From an uncultured Bacilli bacterium (lineage in GTDB: Bacteria > Bacillota_I > Bacilli_A > RFN20 > CAG-826), in the NCBI GenBank assembly GCA_944358755.1, contig CALVRY010000023.1, positions 1-14,428 of the forward strand: DNA of 14,428 bases, given 5' to 3'. The number at the start of each line of letters is the position of its first letter. Position 1 is the stretch's first letter. The position numbers and the translations under genes were made by a program. The notes beneath the pieces were generated by a model. It ran no database searches. It worked only from the letters and a program-made list of their open reading frames with translations, and had not been told where the DNA came from. Of this stretch, positions 1 through 5,874 are shown piece after piece.

Positions 1-609
1 GAACAATATTCAACATTAACAAATGATTCAGCAACAAATAATTCAACAAATTTCACAACATTTACAACAATTGATTCATATAATTACGATCCAATCGTTG
101 GATTTACAATCAAAACTGATGAAATTTTAGTTGAAGATTTCACTACAGCAGGTTGGCAAACAAGAGATGATAGTACTCTTCCGGATACTCTCAAAAATAG
201 TTTATATAGCTTTGGTTTAGTTAACGAATGGAACAATTCACGTAGTGCTGAAGGAAACTATTATGGTAACTACATCTATAAAAATAGCGCAACTGGCAAA
301 TCCTATTTAAGAAAAAATAGTTATGATGCTGACTCTAACGCTATTATTTGGGAAGATGGAACAAACTACTATCTTGTTGAAATCGAAGATATCGTAACTC
401 CAAACCTTGTTTCTATTAGCGAAGATGACTCCAAAGATGTCAAAGTTGCTAGAGAAAACAAAGCAAGGACAATTGGATATACTCTTGCAAGTGGAGATAC
501 ATATACAACAAACGCAATCACATATTATCTTAAACAATGTAATATCAATTACCATGATCAAGATATATATGATTACTTCAATTCAACATATCCAGATTTA
601 TTTGAATAA
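1..609 (+). CDS. C-terminal part of a secreted protein, possibly PrsA-like foldase (5' truncated)
   Basis: The frame is open from base 1 to the TAA at 607-609, giving 202 residues; the start lies left of the window. The protein is rich in Asn, Ser, Thr and Tyr, has one cysteine and no membrane segment, which suits an extracellular or surface-attached domain. I do not recognise it firmly. A strand-like stretch IIWEDGTNYYLVEIEDI around residues 116-132 and the ending YLKQCNINYHDQDIYDYF resemble the last parvulin strand and the C-terminal tail of PrsA lipoproteins (tails such as LLKDANIKIKDKDL). The neighbourhood supports this: prsA, hit and yhaM lie in the same chromosomal region in Bacillus. 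The lipobox and most of any parvulin domain would be outside the window, so the PrsA reading is an inference. The protein could be another lineage-specific lipoprotein. A terminator follows 5 bases after the stop. Confidence 0.8.
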   Translation, partial: EQYSTLTNDSATNNSTNFTTFTTIDSYNYDPIVGFTIKTDEILVEDFTTAGWQTRDDSTLPDTLKNSLYSFGLVNEWNNSRSAEGNYYGNYIYKNSATGKSYLRKNSYDADSNAIIWEDGTNYYLVEIEDIVTPNLVSISEDDSKDVKVARENKARTIGYTLASGDTYTTNAITYYLKQCNINYHDQDIYDYFNSTYPDLFE

Positions 610-614
610 AAATT

Positions 615-643
615 AAAAAAAGCCACTTTTGTTGGCTTTTTTT
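615..643 (+). terminator. Intrinsic terminator between the PrsA-like gene and hit
   Basis: AGCCA (621-625) pairs with TGGCT (633-637) around a 7-base loop. The flanking A-run (615-620) pairs with the T-run (638-643), giving an 11-bp stem with a U-tract. It starts 5 bases after the upstream stop codon. It also ends only 3 bases before the hit ribosome binding site, so hit must be transcribed through it or from a promoter inside the upstream gene. Confidence 0.85.
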
Positions 644-646
644 ACA

Positions 647-653
647 AAAGGAG
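647..653 (+). promoter_or_regulatory. Ribosome binding site that fixes the hit start
   Basis: AAAGGAG lies 5 bases before the ATG at 659. This rules out the longer reading from a TTG at 629, which would begin inside the terminator stem region. Confidence 0.85.
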
Positions 654-658
654 ACTTT

Positions 659-1075
659 ATGCAATACGATGCAAACTGTATTTTTTGTAAAATTGTTCAT
701 GGAATTATTCCTTGTGCAAAACTTTATGAAGATGATGATGTGATGGCGTTTTTAGATGTTAATCCGGTTACGTATGGCCACGCACTTGTCATTTCAAAAG
801 CTCACTACTCTAACTTTTTAGCAACACCAAAAGATGTCATGAACAAAGTTATGAATGTTGCTCAAAGAATTGGTCAAGTCCAAATGGAACAACTCGGTGC
901 TAAAGGTGTTAACATTTTAATTAATTGTAAGGAAGCTGCTGGACAAGAAGTTCAACATTTCCATGTTCACGTTATTCCTCGTTATAAAGCAACTGATGGA
1001 TTTAAACTTGAATTAAAGCAATTAAAAGATGTAAATCTTCCTTCAATTGCAGCAGAGATTAAAGAAAAACTTTAA
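659..1075 (+). CDS. hit: HIT family protein (histidine triad nucleotide-binding hydrolase)
   Basis: A 138-residue protein, the normal size for a bacterial Hit/HinT protein. The signature HFHVHVI places the triad histidines at H100, H102 and H104; the last of the three lies beside the catalytic position in this family. The N-terminal CIFCKI (C7, C10) with a downstream histidine is the usual zinc-binding arrangement of Bacillus-type Hit proteins. The conserved NILIN and AGQEVQH segments precede the triad. Members hydrolyse nucleoside phosphoramidates or similar adenosine or nucleotide conjugates in the cytoplasm; the physiological substrate is usually unknown. The start at 659 follows a strong AAAGGAG. 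The gene is flanked on both sides by terminators. Family assignment is secure; the substrate is not. Confidence 0.95.
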   Translation: MQYDANCIFCKIVHGIIPCAKLYEDDDVMAFLDVNPVTYGHALVISKAHYSNFLATPKDVMNKVMNVAQRIGQVQMEQLGAKGVNILINCKEAAGQEVQHFHVHVIPRYKATDGFKLELKQLKDVNLPSIAAEIKEKL

Positions 1076-1081
1076 TAAACT

Positions 1082-1107
1082 AGAGTCGGCACAATACCGG
1101 CTCTTTT
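1082..1107 (+). terminator. Intrinsic terminator after hit
   Basis: AGAGTCGG (1082-1089) pairs with CCGGCTCT (1097-1104), including one T-G wobble, around the 7-base loop CACAATA. It is followed by TTT AATTTT. It lies 6 bases past the hit stop codon. Confidence 0.85.
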
Positions 1108-1271
1108 AATTTTGGGAAATAATATTTTTTTTAAAAAAATAATAAAAATAATTAAATTCTTAGGGAAAAGTATTAAAAGTTCCATAAATTTTTAAAAAGT
1201 TCGGAGAATTAATTAAAATCATTAGGAAAATGATCATTTTTTCGGGATTTTTTAAATAAAATACAATTTAA
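1108..1271. other. AT-rich gap between convergent transcription units
   Basis: These 164 bases hold no plausible gene. They contain a run of eight T followed by seven A (1125-1139) and two imperfect direct copies of TTAAAAGTTC (1173-1182, 1192-1202). Related segments around TTAGGGAAAAG (1160-1170) and TTAGGAAAATG (1222-1232) follow. A perfect 14-base palindrome AAAATGATCATTTT lies at 1227-1240, overlapping the hairpin ATCATT-AGGAA-AATGAT at 1218-1234. With genes pointing in from both sides and ending in terminators, it is most simply a spacer. An unannotated small RNA or protein-binding site cannot be excluded. Confidence 0.5.
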
Positions 1272-1298
1272 AATGGTGAAGCAAGTAGCTTCACCATT
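1272..1298 (-). terminator. Intrinsic terminator of the flippase-to-yhaM operon (probably bidirectional)
   Basis: AATGGTGAAGC (1272-1282) and GCTTCACCATT (1288-1298) form a perfect 11-bp stem with a 5-base loop. It begins 4 bases past the yhaM stop at 1303. Reading the minus strand it is followed by a T-rich tract with a few interruptions. Reading the plus strand it is followed by ATTTTT, so it could stop transcripts from either side. Confidence 0.85.
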
Positions 1299-1302
1299 AT
1301 TT

Positions 1303-2229
1303 TTAATCCCTACTTTTATAAAAGGCTCTATTATCAAGAGCAAATAATCGCTCTGTATATTCACCTTCTTTTACGTTTTCATACGCTTTTTCAAGCATCA
1401 TCATTTTAGCATCCATATCATCAATCATTGAAAGTAGTAAAGCTTCTTTTGTTGATGGCAATACAGCTGCACCAAACTCTAATTTGCCATGATGAGACAA
1501 AATCATATGTTCAAGAAGCATCGGAACTTCACTTTTAATATTCAATTTTTCAGCTGCTTCTCTTACAATTGACATTCCAATAGTTAAATGGCCTAATAAA
1601 TTTCCTTCATCAGTATATTTTGTTGCAACTGGTCCGGATAATTCAACTACTTTTCCAATATCATGAAGAATACAGCCACTAATTAATAAATCACGGTTAA
1701 TATCTTCGTAATGCGAAGCAATAAAATCAGCGATTTCACACATTGAAACTGTATGGAAGATTAAACCATGGTAAAATTCATGATGATTTTTAACAGCAGC
1801 TGGATAATCTAAAAATTTATCGTAATATTTCTTAAAAATTTCATCCAAAATTGCTCTACAATCAGGATTTTTTACGCTTGAATAAATGTTTCTAAATTTT
1901 TGAACTAAAATTTCTTTTGGAACTGGTGATTCAATTAAAAGATTTTTTAGACTTTCATCATCAGAATCCACTTTTTCAACACTTAATACTTTAATTTGCA
2001 ATTTATTTTTATAATCTAAAACTTCACCGCGAATTTTAATAATCGCACCGATTTTGATAATATCTAAATCATCTGCGGCAATTTCCCATTTTTTTGCATC
2101 AATTACACCACTTGAATCTTGAAGCGTAATTGTTAAATAATTTAATCCAGCGGAAGTAACTCTTTTTGTAAAATCTTTAACCAAAAAAACATCAGTAATG
2201 CTCATTCCATCTTTTAAATCTTTAATCAT
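1303..2229 (-). CDS. yhaM: YhaM-type 3'-5' exoribonuclease (OB-fold plus HD domain)
   Basis: A 308-residue protein, close to the usual ~314 of YhaM. Residues about 1-90 form an OB-fold nucleic-acid-binding domain, and residues about 150-300 a metal-dependent HD hydrolase domain. The metal motif is visible as H159 in GLIFHT, the H189-D190 pair in ILHDIGK, H214 in NLLGH, later histidines at 241 and 246-247, and D270/D271. The stretch ELSGP...YTDEGNLLGH is typical of this subfamily. YhaM enzymes trim single-stranded RNA 3' ends, and DNA in vitro, in the cytoplasm. It is the last gene of its operon. Its ATG overlaps the recX stop by 8 bases, and GAAGGTG upstream is an acceptable ribosome binding site. 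A terminator hairpin follows directly. Confidence 0.93.
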   Translation of the reverse strand: MIKDLKDGMSITDVFLVKDFTKRVTSAGLNYLTITLQDSSGVIDAKKWEIAADDLDIIKIGAIIKIRGEVLDYKNKLQIKVLSVEKVDSDDESLKNLLIESPVPKEILVQKFRNIYSSVKNPDCRAILDEIFKKYYDKFLDYPAAVKNHHEFYHGLIFHTVSMCEIADFIASHYEDINRDLLISGCILHDIGKVVELSGPVATKYTDEGNLLGHLTIGMSIVREAAEKLNIKSEVPMLLEHMILSHHGKLEFGAAVLPSTKEALLLSMIDDMDAKMMMLEKAYENVKEGEYTERLFALDNRAFYKSRD

Positions 2230-3058
2230 CGAGTTTTACACCTTCTTCCTTTTCAAAATCAGTATCTTTTTCGATAATTTCGTTAATATCGTCAAGATTG
2301 TAACCCTTATCAATTAATTTATTAACAATTTTCGCATTTGCATCGAGTTTCACATCGTTAGTCATAAAATATTTATTTTTAACTTTACGATAATCTCTTT
2401 CAAGTTTTTCGTGCTCTGCTTTAATATCAATTTTAAGATCGTTTAATACATCTAAAATAATTTCAATATTAAATCCTCTTAATAGCATTCTTTCATATAT
2501 TTTTTTCTTTTGTTTAGCAAAATTGTTACTTACGACTTTATTTTTAACGCTATCAAAGTAGTTTTTAGCTTTTCTTTTCTCATTTTCTTCATCAAAATTA
2601 AGTTCATTAATCATTTTTTCGCTTAGTCCATTTGTTCTGAAAAAATTAATGATAAAGTATTGACCAAAATTATTTTTGTCAAAATAATCTAAATAATTTT
2701 CAATATAATCTTTATCATCAATTAATTTAAAACTTTTTAAATTAATAATAGCGTTTTTAACTAAATGGTAGTCACGAAATTTAGCTAAAGCTTTTTTAAG
2801 CAAAACTTTTTCTGTATAAGGTCTTTTTGCAATTAAACCTTTTAAGTATTTAACGATTTCTTCTTGAGTTTCAAACTTAACAATTTCTTTTCCAAGTTTA
2901 GGAGTTATAACTTCTCCGCTGGCTAAATTAAACTCAAGATATGTTGCTTTATATATTTTTAACTTTTCATCGTTAGTAAAAATAAGGATAACTTTACTTC
3001 CTTTATCTTTAATTTCTTTTATTATTAATTCAGTTTTACCAACTTCTTCTAAGTGCAC
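2222..3058 (-). CDS. recX: RecX-like regulator of RecA
   Basis: With the GTG start at 3058 the protein has 278 residues, in the range of Gram-positive RecX proteins (Bacillus about 264). After an N-terminal beta-type segment (12-60) come RecX-like three-helix repeats: about 64-108 (LIAKRPYTEKVLL), 110-155 (LIDDKDY then FGQYFIINFFRTNGLS), 180-210 (ERMLLRGFNIEIILDVL) and a weaker one near 240-263. RecX binds along RecA filaments and modulates strand exchange. An upstream TTG at 3073 has no ribosome binding site, whereas the GTG has GAGG 9 bases before it, so I chose the GTG. The gene overlaps the end of the glycosyltransferase by 23 bases and its own stop overlaps the yhaM start, so translation is probably coupled. 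The C-terminal tail is acidic. Divergence from well-known RecX proteins is considerable, so family confidence is good but not complete. Confidence 0.78.
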   Translation of the reverse strand: MHLEEVGKTELIIKEIKDKGSKVILIFTNDEKLKIYKATYLEFNLASGEVITPKLGKEIVKFETQEEIVKYLKGLIAKRPYTEKVLLKKALAKFRDYHLVKNAIINLKSFKLIDDKDYIENYLDYFDKNNFGQYFIINFFRTNGLSEKMINELNFDEENEKRKAKNYFDSVKNKVVSNNFAKQKKKIYERMLLRGFNIEIILDVLNDLKIDIKAEHEKLERDYRKVKNKYFMTNDVKLDANAKIVNKLIDKGYNLDDINEIIEKDTDFEKEEGVKLDD

Positions 3059-4211
3059 GTTTATATACCTCAATAATATTATTATAGAAAGTCTTCTCCG
3101 AAAAACAATCTATCGATTCAAGAGCGTTTTTCTTGATTAAATCGCTCTCTTTTTGATCCAAAGATAACACATAATGTAAGCGAGTTTTAAAATCACTTGT
3201 TTCTTGAAAGAAGAAACCAGTGTTATTATTATCAATAACGCCAACAAGATTGTTATCAAAACGACATAATACTAATAATTCACTTGCCATAGCTTCCATA
3301 AAAGTTAAACCTTGAGTTTCACTGATTGAAGCATTTAAGAAAATAGTACTCATAAGATAATAATATGGCACGAGCGAATTATCGACTTTTCCAATAAATT
3401 TAACACGGTCATTAATTTTTAATGATGTAGTTAAATTTTCAAGTTCCTTTCTTGCTGGGCCATCTCCAACAAAAAGAAGGACTGTGTCTTTATCTTCTGG
3501 ATAAATTGCTAAATAATTAGCGTAGCCTTGAATAATTACATCAAAACTCTTTTCTTTAGCAATTCTTCCAAGACAAAGTAATATTTTTTGATTATCTTTA
3601 AAGCCATGGTTTAATCTAATTTCGCGACTTTTTTCTAAGCTTTCTGGAGTTGGTCTAAATCTTTCAAAGTCAAATCCAGTCGGAACAACATTAACATATT
3701 TTTCAACACCAACCGATCTAATATAAATTTTAGTTTTTTCACTTGGAGAAATGATTTCGGTAGCTCTATTCATACAAGTTTTATCAAATTCTCTAATCGC
3801 CCACTTTGAAAAACGATCAAAATAACCTTTTGTTGCATAATATGTATAATCTTCATACATTGTGTGATATGTATAAACACTTGGTATCCCAAGTTTTGAA
3901 GCAACTATAAAGCCAAATTGAGAAATTCCAAATTCAGTATTAATATGAACAAGATCGAGTTTTAATTCTTTTAAAATTTTAAAAGCTTTTTCGTTATAAA
4001 TAAAAGAGGCACGATAACCATATAATTTTTTAAGTTCAAGACCAGGTATTCTTAAAACATTGTCTTTAAAAGAAATATCTTTTTCACTACTTGTTGTAAC
4101 AACATAAGCGTTATGTCCATATTTTCTCAAAAGAGTGAATAAAGAATTTACGCTAACTGCAACTCCATTAATTTCTGGTAAATATGTATCCGAAAAAATA
4201 GCTATATTCAT
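3036..4211 (-). CDS. GT4-family glycosyltransferase, probably diacylglycerol/glycolipid glucosyltransferase
   Basis: A 391-residue GT-B fold enzyme of family GT4. The N-terminal acceptor domain begins NIAIFSDTYLPEINGVAVSV, and THTMYED-like YHTMYEDY lies near residues 115-122. Both are characteristic of 1,2-diacylglycerol 3-glucosyltransferases and related MgtA-like enzymes. The C-terminal nucleotide-sugar domain has LGRIAKEKSF (~214-223), FVGDGP (~247-252) and the EX7E motif SETQGLTFME (E298 and E306). The likely reaction is transfer of glucose from UDP-glucose to a membrane diacylglycerol at the inner face, making glycolipid or a lipid anchor; the exact acceptor is inferred. The upstream partner is a flippase-like membrane protein, a recurrent pairing in glycolipid loci. 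The ATG at 4211 shares one base with the upstream TGA, and AGAAGGTG sits 7 bases before it, so I prefer it over the TTG one codon earlier. Confidence 0.88.
   Translation of the reverse strand: MNIAIFSDTYLPEINGVAVSVNSLFTLLRKYGHNAYVVTTSSEKDISFKDNVLRIPGLELKKLYGYRASFIYNEKAFKILKELKLDLVHINTEFGISQFGFIVASKLGIPSVYTYHTMYEDYTYYATKGYFDRFSKWAIREFDKTCMNRATEIISPSEKTKIYIRSVGVEKYVNVVPTGFDFERFRPTPESLEKSREIRLNHGFKDNQKILLCLGRIAKEKSFDVIIQGYANYLAIYPEDKDTVLLFVGDGPARKELENLTTSLKINDRVKFIGKVDNSLVPYYYLMSTIFLNASISETQGLTFMEAMASELLVLCRFDNNLVGVIDNNNTGFFFQETSDFKTRLHYVLSLDQKESDLIKKNALESIDCFSEKTFYNNIIEVYKRALRRSW
3068..3071 (-). promoter_or_regulatory. Ribosome binding site deciding the recX start
   Basis: On the minus strand GAGG lies 9 bases before the GTG at 3058. 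The longest-ORF TTG at 3073 overlaps this site and has only AT-rich sequence upstream. Confidence 0.55.
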
Positions 4212-5806
4212 CAATTTTCACCTTCTTGTTTATCGCCTAAATTTAGAGTTTCATCACAATTTAATTCAGGATTTGCAGGGCTTTTAACTTTTTTTGATGA
4301 TTTTTTATTTTTATATTTTTGTTTAATTATCTTCATTTTTTGAAGTAATTCTTTTCTTTCCATTACACGAGTTGAGTAAGCAATATCACTTGTTTCTTTT
4401 CTTTCGATATATGTTTCAAGCTGAATAGTAAGCATAGTTTTCTTGTTTCCAACTGGAACAATTCTTTCTGAAACTGGCATACCTCTGCTCTTATAAGTAG
4501 CAGCCACAACACCATTAATAATAAATGGAATATAGAAAGTCATAAAGCGCCATAATAAAAGTAAAATATTGATTCCACCACCAGTTGTGTAGAATGAATC
4601 GCTGAAATAATGACTTGTTGGACCGAACAATGAACCAAAAACAATCTCACTAACACCAGCACTTCCAGGTAAAGGTAATAGACCAGTTGCCATTTGATGG
4701 AAGTTAGAATAAGCAATACTTTCATAGAATTTTTGGAACATTAAACCAGCATTACCTAAAGTTTCTGCATCAAATGCGTTAAGAGCTAAACCACATAAAA
4801 ATGGTTGAATGTTTGAATTAATTATTGAAAAACAATAAATTAAGAAGATTAAACCAGTAAAAGCTAAATTTGATTGAAGACGCCTAAATTCAATTCGGTA
4901 ATTTTCAACTTGAATTCTAATTGATTTACGAGTTTCTTCAGGGTTTTTAACAATTTTTATCTTCGCTAAAATTCCAATTACACCATTACAAATAAAATTT
5001 TGGAATCTTCTTGATAATGACATGAAAAATAATGCAACAATTACTATTAAATTTAAAACAAACCCAAAAAGAATAAATATCCAAATTGGGATATTAAAAT
5101 TAACATCGCCAATTGTGATTGGAACAACATTAATGTTTGCAATAGCCGCAAAACTCGTAAATAAAGAAATTAAACCAAAAACAATCAAGCAAACTTGATA
5201 AACAATGAAGCTCATAACAAAAATAGAAGCACTATTTGAGACAGGCATACCTTGTTTTTTGAAAACATACACTTGAGCAAATTGACCGCCACTTGATCCG
5301 GGAGTAATTGCGCTATAAAAAGATCCAATTAAAGCGTTCGCCACAGCTTGATGCATTTTATAATGTTTTGTATAAAGTTTAGCAAAACACCATATAATTA
5401 AAGCAGCAATGAAAAACCCAAATACTATCGAAAAAATTAATAACAAAAAGTACCAAATATTCGTATTTGCAGCAACATCGCCGATAGTTTCATAAACCAA
5501 AACATCTTCGCCATTAATACCTTTTGTTGGGCGAGTTAAGTTGTACCACAAAACACAGGCAGTAATTAACAAAATAATTCCTAAGTAAATCAAATATTTG
5601 AACAAAGAATTTTTAGGATTTTTCTTTTCTTTAATTTCTTTTTTCTCTTCGCAAACATCTTCTTGAATACTTTCGCCTAAGTTTTGCTCGTTAACTTCTA
5701 CATCTTCAATATCTACCATAGGACTATTTTCGTAAAAATATTTGGTTTCTGCAGGGTTTTTATCTTTTTTTGTTTCTATTTCAGTAGTTTTTCTTTCATC
5801 TGTCAT
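4211..5806 (-). CDS. Flippase-like integral membrane protein (LPG_synthase_TM / UPF0104 family)
   Basis: A 531-residue polytopic protein. Hydrophobic segments lie near residues 70-90, 117-145, 155-170, 192-218, 239-263, 314-330, 373-395 and 412-436. The family signatures are ITPGSSGGQFAQVYVFKKQG (168-187) and LLPLPGSAGVSE (376-387), as in the membrane part of MprF and the YbhN/TIGR00374 group. The soluble lysyl-transferase domain of full MprF is absent, so lipid aminoacylation is not supported. Lipid translocation or glycolipid handling is the inferred role. It is longer than the usual ~330 residues because of a charged N-terminal tail (1-68, acidic then Lys/Glu-rich) and a basic then acidic C-terminal tail (~445-531), both probably cytoplasmic. 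It is the first gene of a four-gene operon. No Shine-Dalgarno sequence precedes its ATG, unlike most neighbours. Confidence 0.85.
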   Translation of the reverse strand: MTDERKTTEIETKKDKNPAETKYFYENSPMVDIEDVEVNEQNLGESIQEDVCEEKKEIKEKKNPKNSLFKYLIYLGIILLITACVLWYNLTRPTKGINGEDVLVYETIGDVAANTNIWYFLLLIFSIVFGFFIAALIIWCFAKLYTKHYKMHQAVANALIGSFYSAITPGSSGGQFAQVYVFKKQGMPVSNSASIFVMSFIVYQVCLIVFGLISLFTSFAAIANINVVPITIGDVNFNIPIWIFILFGFVLNLIVIVALFFMSLSRRFQNFICNGVIGILAKIKIVKNPEETRKSIRIQVENYRIEFRRLQSNLAFTGLIFLIYCFSIINSNIQPFLCGLALNAFDAETLGNAGLMFQKFYESIAYSNFHQMATGLLPLPGSAGVSEIVFGSLFGPTSHYFSDSFYTTGGGINILLLLWRFMTFYIPFIINGVVAATYKSRGMPVSERIVPVGNKKTMLTIQLETYIERKETSDIAYSTRVMERKELLQKMKIIKQKYKNKKSSKKVKSPANPELNCDETLNLGDKQEGEN

Positions 5807-5824
5807 AATAAAAATACCAGTAAT

Positions 5825-5830
5825 ATGATA
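5825..5830 (-). promoter_or_regulatory. Candidate extended -10 for the flippase operon
   Basis: On the minus strand the sequence reads TTTGC-TATCAT, an extended -10 (TGN before the hexamer). The -35 position is poor. Initiation would fall about 12 bases before the ATG at 5806, giving a very short leader. Confidence 0.4.
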
Positions 5831-5832
5831 GC

Positions 5833-5846
5833 AAACAATCTTGTTT
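5833..5846. repeat. Inverted repeat AAACAA-TC-TTGTTT at the centre of the divergent region
   Basis: The two 6-base arms are perfect and the 2-base spacer sits within about one base of the midpoint of the intergenic region. Such a symmetric dyad between divergent promoters is a plausible operator. AT-rich DNA gives short palindromes by chance, so this is only suggestive. Confidence 0.4.
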
Positions 5847-5868
5847 TTAACTATAAAAATAGTATCAT
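5841..5868 (+). promoter_or_regulatory. Candidate promoter for the ABC exporter pair
   Basis: TTGTTT (5841-5846) and TATCAT (5863-5868) are spaced by 16 bases. Initiation would be expected near 5875, which is the A of the start codon, implying a leaderless or almost leaderless message. The lack of any Shine-Dalgarno sequence agrees. A weaker alternative -10 is TATAAA at 5852-5857. Confidence 0.4.
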
Positions 5869-5874
5869 GTTGCT

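Larger units (their letters stand above)
5807..5874. promoter_or_regulatory. Divergent control region between the flippase operon and the ABC exporter
   Basis: Only 68 bases separate two divergent start codons, so both promoters must lie here or reach into the coding regions. It contains candidate -10 elements for both directions, a central inverted repeat, and a second inverted repeat ACTAT-AAAA-ATAGT (5850-5863). Neither start codon has a Shine-Dalgarno sequence. Confidence 0.6.

Noticed and set aside
307..616. Small ORFs on both strands inside the first gene (307-561 minus, 407-616 plus)
   Set aside because: They are shadows of the open frame from 1 to 609, which has consistent codon use and a terminator placed right after its stop.
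629..658. Longer hit start (TTG at 629)
   Set aside because: It begins inside the terminator hairpin and has no ribosome binding site, while the ATG at 659 follows AAAGGAG at ideal spacing and matches the normal Hit N-terminus.
1218..1240. Additional intrinsic terminator in the AT-rich spacer
   Set aside because: The stem is only 6 AT-rich pairs and the palindrome has no loop. Clear terminators already end both flanking units.
4211..5806. Full MprF lysyl-phosphatidylglycerol synthase
   Set aside because: The C-terminal soluble aminoacyl-transferase domain is missing. After the last membrane segment there are only about 90 charged residues.
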